From contig CAIQWD010000018.1 in assembly GCA_903875445.1 (NCBI GenBank), positions 1 through 64,000 of the forward strand: 64,000 nt of DNA. The letters are read 5' to 3'. The position numbers and the translations under genes are program-made. This stretch comes from an uncultured delta proteobacterium (GTDB taxonomy: Bacteria; Desulfobacterota; Desulfobulbia; Desulfobulbales; Desulfocapsaceae). Under the pieces are notes generated by a model, which made no database searches, had not been told where the DNA came from, and was given only the letters and a program-made list of their open reading frames with translations. Of the stretch, positions 55,536 through 64,000 are shown in pieces (position 1 is the first letter of the stretch; each line of letters begins with the position of its first letter).

Positions 55536-56789
55536 TTATTGTTTCACGCCTTCATCCTTCAATGCCGCCAGACCGTCAAGGTTGATGCTGTTCGCGGCAT
55601 CCTTTAATTTCGAGATATCGGTCGAACTGCCGGATATTTTGACACTGAAGCGCTCGCCGACGATTATGCCGTACTCTCCTGACGATGCCTGCTTGTCCCA
55701 CTGTTCATGCACAAAGGCCTTACCTTTCCTGTAGGTCTTCTCAAAGCCGGTCTCGGTAACACGATCTTGCTCGACGCCAACCCAACCGGCAAGGGCCATT
55801 ACCCCTTTTGCCACTCCCATATCGGTGATCTCCACATGGAGGCCATTGCCACTCTGGTCGGTATAGGATGCCTCGGCGGTTGAGATCTGCATGCCCATTG
55901 CCCCGGTACGCTCGGCCGATATGGCAGAACGGGCCTGGCCGGCAAGTTTTTGCGGCAGGAAGGCCTTGATGCGTTCGGGTGCGAGTGTTTCGATCTGGCC
56001 GTTATTACCGAGGGCAGTTGCCATCATTTTGCCCACCGCCTCACTCTGCTGCTTGGCATCCCCTGATTGCTGCGCCTTTTCCATATCTTTGGTCGCAGAC
56101 TCCATCTTTTTCGTCCAGGCCTCCATCTTGCTGCCGGGGCTGTTTTTGTCGAAGCCGCCCTCCGTCATGTTCATATGTGACGTCGAACTATGGCCCATCA
56201 TGCCACTCACTCCGGTGATCCCGCCAACCACCGCCGAGAGGATAAAACCGAGAATAACGGCAACGACAATCGCAACAGCCGTGTACCCTTTGGCCTTTTC
56301 AGGAGGGCATTGCATCATGACCGGCAGGCCGAGGTAGAGCAGGTAGATACTGTAAAGAGAACCGACAAGCAGAATCACCATTCCCACCCAGGGCAAAATC
56401 AGGCCGGCTCCTGCAACCCAGGCGGCGGTATAGGCATAGGCAACTGTCTTCAAAGCCTGCAGCTCGTTTTTCTGGCCCCCGAAAGAAGGTGCGAGCAGGT
56501 TGATGACTAGGGCAACAAGGTAGACGCCGACCAGGGCCATGACATAACTAAACAGCATATTGCCGAGACCGGCACCAATTCCCACCCGATAGGTACCCAT
56601 GACCGGGACATTGATGCCGAACAGGGTCATTTTGACAAATCCGAAGACCGGCCCTATAGCCGCCAGCACCATGATATAGCCGAGATATAGATCTTTGATC
56701 GTCGACTGTTCACCGACAATTACCGACCATTCTGATTTTGGATTGGTGAGAATAGCCTGCACGCGAGCAATGATTCTGGTAATATCCAT
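55536..56789 (-). CDS. Yip1-family membrane protein
   Basis: This 417-residue protein has a Yip1-type membrane domain (residues 1-205, four or five segments, with NPKSEWSVI, a classic motif, near the start). The rest is a soluble region (about 210-417) with a helical segment and a C-terminal alpha/beta domain (GYIVGER-like strand, KISGSSTDISKLKDAANSIN). The role of bacterial Yip1 proteins is not known. It is convergent with the island's last kinase gene. Confidence 0.85.
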   Translation of the reverse strand: MDITRIIARVQAILTNPKSEWSVIVGEQSTIKDLYLGYIMVLAAIGPVFGFVKMTLFGINVPVMGTYRVGIGAGLGNMLFSYVMALVGVYLVALVINLLAPSFGGQKNELQALKTVAYAYTAAWVAGAGLILPWVGMVILLVGSLYSIYLLYLGLPVMMQCPPEKAKGYTAVAIVVAVILGFILSAVVGGITGVSGMMGHSSTSHMNMTEGGFDKNSPGSKMEAWTKKMESATKDMEKAQQSGDAKQQSEAVGKMMATALGNNGQIETLAPERIKAFLPQKLAGQARSAISAERTGAMGMQISTAEASYTDQSGNGLHVEITDMGVAKGVMALAGWVGVEQDRVTETGFEKTYRKGKAFVHEQWDKQASSGEYGIIVGERFSVKISGSSTDISKLKDAANSINLDGLAALKDEGVKQ

Positions 56790-56991
56790 ATTCCGTCTCC
56801 TTAAAAGTTCAGCAACTTAAGAGTCTTTATACCAATCGAGTGGTCGCTTCTCAGGGGTCTGGAGACAATATAAGGAATCTTTTTGATAAGAGAAACGAAA
56901 TAAGTAAAATGACAGCAAAACTCTTTAATGAGGAACGAATGCAGACATCTTTTGCCTGTCGGACAGCAGCGCCATCACTCATGGAGGATTT

Positions 56992-57432
56992 ATGCAGATT
57001 CCAAGACTTACCATGGTGACACTCGGCGTCGCCGATTTAAGTATCGCGACAAGGTTCTATTCAGCTGTGTTCGCTACACCGCCAAACACAACCTATGACG
57101 GCGTCACTTTCTTTGAGCTTCCGGGCGCTTGGATTTCCCTTTATCCGCTTGAGAACCTTGCAAAAGACATCTCTTCTGAAATTCCGATTACTCGGGGTGG
57201 ATTTAGCGGCATTACGCTTGCCCACAATGCAGGCAGCAAGGCCGACGTCATTGCCATAGTGAAACGGGCGAAAGCGGCCGGCGCGCGGGTCATGAAAGAA
57301 CCTCAAGAGACATTCTGGGGTGGTTATAGTGGCTACTTTGCCGATATTGATGGCTATTACTGGGAAGTGGCCTGGGGGCCGATGTTTCAGTTCACTGAGA
57401 ATGGCGACATGTGGTTCAAGGTTGACGAATAA
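56992..57432 (+). CDS. VOC/glyoxalase-family protein
   Basis: This 146-residue protein has the paired beta-alpha-beta-beta-beta modules of the vicinal oxygen chelate fold (RLTMVTLGVADLSIATRFYSAVF, then FFELPGAWISLYP, GITLAHNAG and GYSGYFADIDGYYWEVAW). It may be a lyase, dioxygenase or antibiotic-binding protein; the family is too broad to say. It is the first of a run of same-strand genes. Confidence 0.9.
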   Translation: MQIPRLTMVTLGVADLSIATRFYSAVFATPPNTTYDGVTFFELPGAWISLYPLENLAKDISSEIPITRGGFSGITLAHNAGSKADVIAIVKRAKAAGARVMKEPQETFWGGYSGYFADIDGYYWEVAWGPMFQFTENGDMWFKVDE

Positions 57433-57452
57433 ATCAAGATTTGGAGTATGAC

Positions 57453-57995
57453 ATGGATGTTTTAATCGTCATCGATATGCAAGAGGCGCTCTTTCGGACA
57501 CCGCGATTGAGGAGTGAAGCCGTTATCACCCATATCAACAATATCGCCTCCGCTGTCCGGCAGAAAGGGGGCCATGTCATTTTTATTCAGCACAATGGTA
57601 CTGAGGAAGAAGGTCTTTTCCCGCACTCCGAAGGCTGGGCAATCCTTCCGGCCCTTGATGTCGCGCCACCGGATACTGTCATCGAGAAATCCGTCTGCGA
57701 TGCCTTCTACGAAACCGAACTGTTCAACACCCTGGCACAGCTTGCTCCTGCAAGAGTTATCGTCACCGGCTGTGCCACCGACTTTTGTGTTGATACCACC
57801 ATCCGTTCTGCGGTAAGTCATAACTTGAATGTAATTGTAATATCCGATGGCCATACGACGGCCGACCGCCCGCATTTGGATGCGCAGTCGATCGTTAGGC
57901 ATCATAATTGGATGTGGGAAAATTTAATCACCCCGAAGGCCCCGGTTAGATTGATAACGGCCGCTGCTTTCCTTGCCGAACTTTATGAATGTTAA
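57453..57995 (+). CDS. Isochorismatase-like hydrolase
   Basis: This 180-residue protein has the cysteine-hydrolase fold with the catalytic triad: Asp in VLIVIDMQEALF, Lys in DTVIEKSVCDAFYETEL and Cys in RVIVTGCATDFCVDTTIRSA. The substrate could be nicotinamide, an isochorismate-like ester or an N-carbamoyl compound. The ATG at 57453 has GGAG at 6 bases; a TTG 12 bases upstream is not used. It lies between the VOC and cupin genes. Confidence 0.93.
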   Translation: MDVLIVIDMQEALFRTPRLRSEAVITHINNIASAVRQKGGHVIFIQHNGTEEEGLFPHSEGWAILPALDVAPPDTVIEKSVCDAFYETELFNTLAQLAPARVIVTGCATDFCVDTTIRSAVSHNLNVIVISDGHTTADRPHLDAQSIVRHHNWMWENLITPKAPVRLITAAAFLAELYEC

Positions 57996-57998
57996 TGT

Positions 57999-58484
57999 AT
58001 GAAAAACAGAGCCTTATCACTAATCGACAGCCTGGAACTCTCGCCGCATCCGGAGGGAGGCTATTATAAAGAGGTGTACCGCTCGCCAACCACGGTTCAT
58101 TCACCCCGTGCCGGGGAAAACCGCAATGCCCTGACGGATATTTACTTTCTTTTGTTATCCGGGCAGGTCAGCCGGTTGCACCGCGTGCTGCACGACGAAA
58201 TCTGGCACTTTTATGAAGGCGCGCCGCTGCTTCTCATGGAAATAGAGGCGGAAGGATTCAAGTTGCAGGAGGTTCGCCTGGAGAGTTGTGGTTCTCAGCC
58301 AAGATATAAACACTGCATACGAGGTGGCAACTGGCAGGCGGCCTACAGCACCGGCGAGTATTCCCTGGTCGGCTGTACGGTTGCGCCCGGTTTCGATTTT
58401 GCCGACTTCGAATTTTTATCGGAAAATGCTGCTCAGAAGGCAGCTGTTCTCGAAAAATTCCCAGAGGTTAAATCGTATGTATAA
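57999..58484 (+). CDS. Cupin (DUF985) protein
   Basis: This 161-residue protein is a single cupin of the DUF985 family: LELSPHPEGGYYKEVYRS, TDIYFLLLSGQVSRLHRVLHDEIWHFYEGAPLLLMEI and GCTVAPGFDFADFEF. It may be a sugar epimerase or dioxygenase-like protein. Its last 8 bases overlap the start of the SbcD-like gene, so translation is coupled. Confidence 0.93.
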   Translation: MKNRALSLIDSLELSPHPEGGYYKEVYRSPTTVHSPRAGENRNALTDIYFLLLSGQVSRLHRVLHDEIWHFYEGAPLLLMEIEAEGFKLQEVRLESCGSQPRYKHCIRGGNWQAAYSTGEYSLVGCTVAPGFDFADFEFLSENAAQKAAVLEKFPEVKSYV

Positions 58485-59736
58485 ATTCGTTCACACCGCC
58501 GATATTCACCTCGATAGCCCGCTCCGGGGGCTTGAGGCGCACGACGATGCGCCGGTTGCCGAGATTCGCGGGGCGACGAGACGGGCTTTTGACGCACTCA
58601 TCGACCTGGCCATCGACGAGGCGGTTGCCTTTCTCCTTATCGCCGGCGATCTCTATGACGGCGATTGGAAGGACTACAATACCGGCCTCTATTTCGCCGG
58701 GCGGATGGGCCGCTTGGCCAAGGCCGGGATCAAGGTTTTTATTGTATCCGGCAATCACGACGCCGCCAGTCAGCTCACCAAGGCCATGCCGTGGCCGGAG
58801 AATGTCACGATTTTTTCGGCGCGAAAGGCCGAGTCGAAAAAACTGGAGGAGTTGGGGACCATCATCCATGGCCAGAGCTATTCCTTCCGCGCCGTGACCG
58901 ACAATCTGCTTGCCGGATATCCCCGCAAGGAACCCGGCTATGTCAATATCGGCCTCTTGCATACCTCGCTTACCGGTCGGGCAGGACATGAGGCTTACGC
59001 ACCCTGCACCGTCGCCGAACTGCAGGCAACGGGCTATGATTATTGGGCGCTTGGCCATGTGCACCGGCGGGAAATCGTGGGCGTTGAACCGTGGATCGTC
59101 TTTCCCGGCAATCTCCAGGGGCGCCATATTCGGGAAGAGGGCGCCAAGGGTGTCACCGTGGTGACGGTCGAGGAGGGACGAATAACAGAGGTTCAAGAAC
59201 GGCCGCTCGATGTGCTGCGTTGGGCTCAATACCGGGTTGATTTGTCCGAGTGCGACAGCATAGAGAGTGTGTACGGCGCGGTGCGCCAAGCGCTTATCCG
59301 CCAGCGTGAGCAGGCCGACGGCAGGACCCTCGCCCTTCGCCTGGTACTGACCGGCAACTGCCCTGTCCATGCCCATTTGCTTGCCCGGACAGCCGAATTG
59401 ACCGAGGAGTTCCGGGGTATAGCCGCCGGGATTGGCGAGTTGTGGCTGGAACAGGTGCGGTTTCAGACCAGCCGTAAGGTGCGTCTTGAGGAAATCCTTG
59501 GTGAGGATACCCCGCTTGCCGGCCTCCTGCAAACCGTTCACCAGCTGGAACTGGATGCTGACACTCTCCTTACACTTGTGCCGGAACTGGCGGTCCTTAA
59601 AGCCAAATTGCCGGCCGAGGTCGACAGCGACGAAGAACCTTTCTTCGATTCCTCCCCTGCAAAAATCGCCGAACTGCATGCTGAAGTACGGGAGCTGTTG
59701 ATCGCCAAACTCCTGCAGCACGGAGGGAGCCAATGA
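58477..59736 (+). CDS. SbcD/YhaO-like exonuclease subunit
   Basis: This 419-residue protein is a Mre11/SbcD-type calcineurin-like phosphoesterase. The metal-binding motifs are HTADIHLD, GDLYDG, GNHDA and GHVHRRE. It works as a nuclease with the SMC-like ATPase encoded next and repairs DNA breaks or hairpins. I chose ATG 58477 because the domain starts there; an upstream extension would lie in the cupin gene. It overlaps the next gene by 4 bases. Confidence 0.93.
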   Translation: MYKFVHTADIHLDSPLRGLEAHDDAPVAEIRGATRRAFDALIDLAIDEAVAFLLIAGDLYDGDWKDYNTGLYFAGRMGRLAKAGIKVFIVSGNHDAASQLTKAMPWPENVTIFSARKAESKKLEELGTIIHGQSYSFRAVTDNLLAGYPRKEPGYVNIGLLHTSLTGRAGHEAYAPCTVAELQATGYDYWALGHVHRREIVGVEPWIVFPGNLQGRHIREEGAKGVTVVTVEEGRITEVQERPLDVLRWAQYRVDLSECDSIESVYGAVRQALIRQREQADGRTLALRLVLTGNCPVHAHLLARTAELTEEFRGIAAGIGELWLEQVRFQTSRKVRLEEILGEDTPLAGLLQTVHQLELDADTLLTLVPELAVLKAKLPAEVDSDEEPFFDSSPAKIAELHAEVRELLIAKLLQHGGSQ

Positions 59737-62700
59737 GACTCCTCCGTCTTGAAATGCGGGCCTTCGGCCCCTTTTCCGATCGCAATCTGGAATTTACCAC
59801 CGAGGTCCCGGGCCTGCACCTCATCTTTGGTGCAAACGAAGCCGGAAAAAGCAGTTCCCTGCGGGCGCTCAAAGCCCTATTGTGCGGCTTTCCCCAGCAG
59901 ACACCGGATAATTTTCTGCATAACTACGACCAATTGCTGGTGGCCGGTTGTCTTCGCAACAGCGCCGGCCAGGAACTCTGCTTTCAGCGGCGGAAAAAGC
60001 GGGTAGGCGATATTCTCGACGCGGTCGGCAATCCTCTTGACGCTGCGGCCTTGGCGCCTTTTTTACACGGTCTTGAAGCGCCGATCTTTACCTCCCTCTA
60101 CGGCATCGACCATGACACCCTGGTGCGGGGTGGGGAAGAGATTCTTGCGCAAAAAGGCGAGGTGGGCCAGGCCCTGTTTGCCGCCGGCGCCGGCATCTCC
60201 ACGGTGAGTGAAGTCATCGCCCAGCTCGAAAAAGAGGCCTCGGAGTTATTCAAGGCAACCGGCCAGCTGCCGGCTATCAACATGGCGACTAAAAGGTTCA
60301 GGGAGTTGCAAAAAGATATGAAGGCAGCCGGGCTTTCCGTCAAGGACTGGAAAGAGCATCGCAAGGCCCTGGAGGATGCCCTGGCTGCCCGGACGAAACT
60401 TGAACTTCTGCGGGATGAAAAAAGCACTGAGATGCATCGCCTCGAACGGTTGCGGCAAGCCGTTCCCGAGCTGGCGGTGCTGCAATCCAGCCGGGAGCAT
60501 CTGCAGTCCTTAGGTGAAGTTGTCCCCCTCGATCCGGATTTTACCGAGAGATACCAAGAAGTCAGCCGGGAAATACGGGAGGCCGCAGAGCGGTTGCAGG
60601 CTGCTCGGGAGCGCCTGGCAAAACTGGTGGAGCGGCGCCAAACTATTTCCTTAAACAAAAAACTCCTGCACGAGGCTGAGAGGGTCGATGATTTTCATCA
60701 GCGCCTCGGTGAATACCGCAAGGGTCAGAAGGACCGACCGGAGAGAAACGGTATGCGCATCAGCCTGCGCACCGAGGCGGGACGCTTGCTTCAGCAGGTG
60801 CGGCCCGATCTGCCTTTGGAAAAAGTTGAGAGCCTTCGACCGATGCTTGCCAAAAAAAGGACGATTCAGACTCTAACAGCCCAACATGTGGCAATAAAGC
60901 AACAGCTTGCAGCGGCGGAAAAGCAAGGTCGGGCGGCAGAAGAGGAATACCGAAGGGTGGAAGCAAGTCTTGCGGCAATGGTTGCGCCGGTCGAGACAGG
61001 CAGCCTTCTGCAGGCGCTGAAACCGGCCCAGAAGGTCGGTGATCTTGATGGACAGCTGGCCAAGAGTCGCGGCGATCTTGAACTGCAAAAAAGAGAGTGC
61101 CTTACCGAACTGAAAAGGCTTGGCCTGTGGACAGGCGAATTGGCCGCTTTGATGGCACTGGCCCTGCCACTTTCCGAAACCGTGCACAAATTTGTGGAAG
61201 ATTTCGAGGAAATGAGCGATGCCCGGCGGGAAATTGAAAAGACCCGGAAAAACTGCGAACAGGAAATGAACCATGTCCGGGCGGAAATCAGAAAGGTCGA
61301 ATATACAGGTGTTGTGCCCGGGGAGGAAGATCTCATCCGGACCCGTGCCAAGCGCGAGCAGGGCTGGCGGCTTTTGCGGCGGCAGTGGCTTGACCGGGAG
61401 GATATAGAAGAAGAAAGTCGGGAATATGCTCCCAAACAACCGCTGGCCGAGGCCTATGCGGGATATGTCGGCCAGGCAGACAGCATCGCCGACCGGCTGC
61501 GTCGCGAGGCGGACCGGGTAGCGGGCGCGGCGGCTTTGCGTGCCCGGATGGAAACCTTGGAAGGAACTCTGGTCGAAAATCACCGGGAGCAGGAGGTCTT
61601 ACAGCTCCGAGTGGAAGAGCAGACTGCCGCCTGGAATGCGGCCTGGCAGGCGTCCGGCATCGTGCCGCTGTCGCCGAAGGAAATGAGCGGTTGGTTGGCA
61701 GAGATTGATAAACTCCGCTTCAAAGGAGCAGATCTCTGCAAAAAAGAAGAGCAGTTGGAGCGGGATCTGCAACTCCGTGCGGGACTGCTGGAGGCGTTAG
61801 CGAAAGAGCTTCCGGCAAGAGGCGAGGCGGCCCCGGAGGGGCGAGCGCTAGGCCCCGTGGTGATTGCCGCCGAGACGGTTGTGGAGAAGATGGCCGACCG
61901 AAAAAAGGAGCTGGAAAAATTCCGGGACAGGCGGGAAAAGGCGGCAAAGGACAGGCAGCAGGCGGCGGAAGATCTAAAGACCGCTCGCCAGGCGCTGGCC
62001 GGCTGGCAGGAACAGTGGCGCAAAGCCCTTCTCGGTTTGGGGCAGAAGGACGAGGTAACGCCCCTTGAGGCAGGTGACCTGCTGGAAACCCTGCAGAGCT
62101 GTTTCGAAAATTTAAACAAGGCTGATGAAATGCAAAAGCGCATCGACGGCATTGACCGCGATGCGGCTGCACTTGACCGGGAGGTGAGGGCCTTACTCGT
62201 GATGGTCGCTCCGGAAATGTCGGCCTTGCCCCTTGACCAGGCCATTCTGCAACTGCGGATTGTACTCGGTCAGGCGCAAAAGGATGGCGCCCTGTATGAC
62301 GAACTGACCAAGGACCTGAACACCCTGCAGGAAGAGATCCTGGCGACCGAGAGCACCTTTCGCTTTGCGGGAGAGCAGATGGCTGAGCTCCTGCACCTGG
62401 CAAAATGTGCCACTCCGGACGAATTGCCGGCAAGAATTGATCGGTTTGCCGAAAATCAGCGGCTGCGGCAGAAGATTGTCGATCATGAAGAAAACCTTGC
62501 CAGGATCGGAGCCGGGACGCCGCTTGCGGAACTTGCCGCCCAGGCAGCGGTGCTCAATATTGACGAAGTGCCGGTCCTGCTTGAAGCGCTCCTTCGAGAC
62601 ACTAAGGAAAGGTTGAACCCGGAGATCAACCGCCTTTCCCAGATGGTCGGTGAAGAAAACACCAGGCTTGCAACGATGGATGGCGGGGCTCGGGCGGCTG

Positions 62701-63239
62701 AACTGAGCGAAGCAATGGAGCGCGAACTCGCCCTCATTCGACGGCTGGCCGGGAGATATACCCTGGTGAAACTGGCGGCGAGGGTGTTGCAGCAGGCAAT
62801 CGACCACTACCGGGAAGAGCACCAGGACCCGGTTTTAAAAATCGCCGCCGGCTACTTTCAGAGACTGACCCTCGGTTCCTTTGCCGGAGTACGCACCGAT
62901 GTCGATGACGCAGGGCAACCGGTTCTGGTGGGAGTGCGAGAAAACGGTTCCCGTCTTACGGTTGAAAAAATGAGTTCCGGCACTCGCGACCAGCTGTTTC
63001 TCGCCCTGCGCTTGGCGACTCTAATGTGGCGTCTGCAGACCGACGAACCGATGCCCTTCATCATCGACGACATCCTCATCAACTTCGACGATGTTCGGTC
63101 GCGGGCAACTCTGCAAATTCTCGCCGAGCTGGGTGAAAAGAATCAGGTGCTCCTTTTTACCCACCACCGGCGCATCGTCGAGGAGGCGAGGCAGCTGGAA
63201 GGGCAGGGAAGAGTGCAAATCCACGAACTTTCCGTTTAA
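59733..63239 (+). CDS. SbcC/YhaN-like SMC ATPase
   Basis: This 1168-residue protein is a Rad50/SbcC/YhaN-type ATPase. Walker A is GANEAGKSS (33-41) and the YhaN-type N-terminal motif is RAFGPFSDRNLEF. Long coiled coils fill about residues 170-1010. The C-terminal lobe has the signature SSGTRDQL, Walker B FIIDDILINFDD and a His-loop TH. It pairs with the SbcD-like protein, which it overlaps, to process DNA ends. The lack of a CxxC zinc hook in the middle fits the YhaN type better than true SbcC. Confidence 0.93.
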   Translation: MRLLRLEMRAFGPFSDRNLEFTTEVPGLHLIFGANEAGKSSSLRALKALLCGFPQQTPDNFLHNYDQLLVAGCLRNSAGQELCFQRRKKRVGDILDAVGNPLDAAALAPFLHGLEAPIFTSLYGIDHDTLVRGGEEILAQKGEVGQALFAAGAGISTVSEVIAQLEKEASELFKATGQLPAINMATKRFRELQKDMKAAGLSVKDWKEHRKALEDALAARTKLELLRDEKSTEMHRLERLRQAVPELAVLQSSREHLQSLGEVVPLDPDFTERYQEVSREIREAAERLQAARERLAKLVERRQTISLNKKLLHEAERVDDFHQRLGEYRKGQKDRPERNGMRISLRTEAGRLLQQVRPDLPLEKVESLRPMLAKKRTIQTLTAQHVAIKQQLAAAEKQGRAAEEEYRRVEASLAAMVAPVETGSLLQALKPAQKVGDLDGQLAKSRGDLELQKRECLTELKRLGLWTGELAALMALALPLSETVHKFVEDFEEMSDARREIEKTRKNCEQEMNHVRAEIRKVEYTGVVPGEEDLIRTRAKREQGWRLLRRQWLDREDIEEESREYAPKQPLAEAYAGYVGQADSIADRLRREADRVAGAAALRARMETLEGTLVENHREQEVLQLRVEEQTAAWNAAWQASGIVPLSPKEMSGWLAEIDKLRFKGADLCKKEEQLERDLQLRAGLLEALAKELPARGEAAPEGRALGPVVIAAETVVEKMADRKKELEKFRDRREKAAKDRQQAAEDLKTARQALAGWQEQWRKALLGLGQKDEVTPLEAGDLLETLQSCFENLNKADEMQKRIDGIDRDAAALDREVRALLVMVAPEMSALPLDQAILQLRIVLGQAQKDGALYDELTKDLNTLQEEILATESTFRFAGEQMAELLHLAKCATPDELPARIDRFAENQRLRQKIVDHEENLARIGAGTPLAELAAQAAVLNIDEVPVLLEALLRDTKERLNPEINRLSQMVGEENTRLATMDGGARAAELSEAMERELALIRRLAGRYTLVKLAARVLQQAIDHYREEHQDPVLKIAAGYFQRLTLGSFAGVRTDVDDAGQPVLVGVRENGSRLTVEKMSSGTRDQLFLALRLATLMWRLQTDEPMPFIIDDILINFDDVRSRATLQILAELGEKNQVLLFTHHRRIVEEARQLEGQGRVQIHELSV

Positions 63240-63264
63240 CTCCTATCGTCAGCCACAGCCTTGT

Positions 63265-64000
63265 TCAGACAATTTGCTGCACTCGGTTGATATGTGCATG
63301 GTCGCGTTGTACGGTGCGGCGGTAGGTAACATCGGGGCGACCGAAGACCATTATATAGCCGACTTGATGCGAGTCGGGCACCCCGAGACCGGCGAGGATT
63401 TCCGGGGTGATTCCGGTCAGCGTCCATTTGGCCAAGCCCGACCAGAGGGCGCCCATCCCCATGGAGGCGGCCAGCAGCTCGAAATAGGTCAGGGCGATAA
63501 AGCAATCGGCCTCGGGGCAGGGGCCGGCTTTGGGAGAGGAGGCAATCAGCAGGTGCGGCGCTCCGCGGAAAAGGGTGTCCTGCCCGGTTACCAGGGCGTC
63601 CTGCACATAGCCTTGCAGATACTCCATCCCGGCCGGAAAGCTGCCGCTTTCACAGAGCTTTGCCAGAATGGTATAGACCTTCTTGCGCAGGCTGTCCATG
63701 ATTTGTGGGTCGTCGATGACGGTGAGCAGGACCTGTTGGTTGTTGATGCCGGTGGGGGCGTAGCCGACGGTTTCGAGCAGAAAGGCAATGTCTTCCGGCG
63801 ATACCCGGTCTTTTTTATAGCGGCGCACGGAACGCCGGCTCTGCATCAGGGTGGCCAACTGCTTCGCCGGGATTGCACTGCCGGGGAGGGGAATCGAGTC
63901 GGCGGGATTTTTGCCGAGAATGCTGAGTGCCCCGGTGCTGCAGACGGCGAGACAATGCTGGCATTGTAAGCAATTCGCCTCGTTTTCTTTTGCCATGGTC
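63265..64000 (-). CDS. Ferredoxin-nitroreductase fusion, 5' partial
   Basis: The window edge probably cuts the 5' end, since the frame stays open to the edge and such proteins usually have a second ferredoxin motif first. The visible part (243 residues from a first in-window ATG at 63996) has one CxxCxxCxxxC [4Fe-4S] motif (CLQCQHCLAVC) and then a nitroreductase domain: SRRSVRRYKKDRV, APTGINNQQVL, GAPHLLIAS and GYIMVFGRPD. It probably reduces nitro or flavin substrates with electrons from its own cluster. It is convergent with the SbcC-like gene. Confidence 0.88.
   Translation of the reverse strand, partial: TMAKENEANCLQCQHCLAVCSTGALSILGKNPADSIPLPGSAIPAKQLATLMQSRRSVRRYKKDRVSPEDIAFLLETVGYAPTGINNQQVLLTVIDDPQIMDSLRKKVYTILAKLCESGSFPAGMEYLQGYVQDALVTGQDTLFRGAPHLLIASSPKAGPCPEADCFIALTYFELLAASMGMGALWSGLAKWTLTGITPEILAGLGVPDSHQVGYIMVFGRPDVTYRRTVQRDHAHINRVQQIV

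Overview
The window looks like a chromosomal piece of an anaerobic Desulfobacterota-type bacterium (a sulfate- or sulfur-metabolising deltaproteobacterium, possibly near Desulfobulbales). This is inferred from gene content: a heterodisulfide-reductase/methylene-tetrahydrofolate-reductase operon with a probable selenocysteine codon, sigma-54 control, very dense two-component signalling, an AmmeMemoRadiSam set and a chromate-resistance operon. No rRNA, tRNA, CRISPR array, transposase or phage gene was seen.

Region 1 (1-7858): a hybrid sensor kinase on the minus strand, a long non-coding gap, then a secreted protein made almost only of 21 tandem 36-residue repeats, an HNH nuclease, a 37-residue lysine-rich protein, a small secreted protein with GNTTGTIG-like repeats, and a PAS-AAA+-Fis sigma-54 activator. 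Region 2 (8126-15959): a near-perfect sigma-54 promoter, divergent from that activator, leads into a seven-gene operon: a TusA-like protein without its catalytic cysteine, an HdrC-HdrB fusion interrupted by an in-frame TGA (probable selenocysteine), metF, a double-length HdrA, MvhD, MetV and a second metF. The set resembles the electron-bifurcating MetFV-Hdr-MvhD complex of the Wood-Ljungdahl methyl branch. Region 3 (16012-20704): a CheY-like regulator, two ACT-domain-like proteins and two sensor kinases. Region 4 (20852-23751): a TonB-dependent receptor and a YfiR-family protein, flanked by copies of a short dispersed repeat.

Region 5 (28445 down to 23798, minus strand): a chromate operon, chrB, MFS transporter, chrA, rhodanese and an exported LamG-like protein. 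Region 6 (40967 down to 28567, minus strand): ten genes in one direction with small gaps or overlaps. The first four are envelope proteins (FlgT-like, CsgG/PEGA, FecR, OmpA lipoprotein). The last six are a retropepsin/PDZ protein, the AmmeMemoRadiSam radical SAM enzyme, a tiny Tat-signal protein, an exported MEMO-AMMECR1 fusion, a giant spermidine-synthase-like/FMN-binding/NapH-like membrane protein, and a small membrane protein. This exported AmmeMemoRadiSam operon is the best candidate here for an undescribed system.

Region 7 (41242-42858): an AhpD-like protein divergent from a LysR regulator that is broken by a one-base frameshift in an A6 tract. Region 8 (42892-55518): a good sigma-70 promoter followed by six consecutive signalling genes (kinases, receivers, and an EAL protein with a degenerate GGDEF domain). 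Region 9 (55536-64000): a Yip1-family membrane protein, then VOC, isochorismatase-like, cupin, SbcD-like and SbcC/YhaN-like genes, and a ferredoxin-nitroreductase cut by the window edge.
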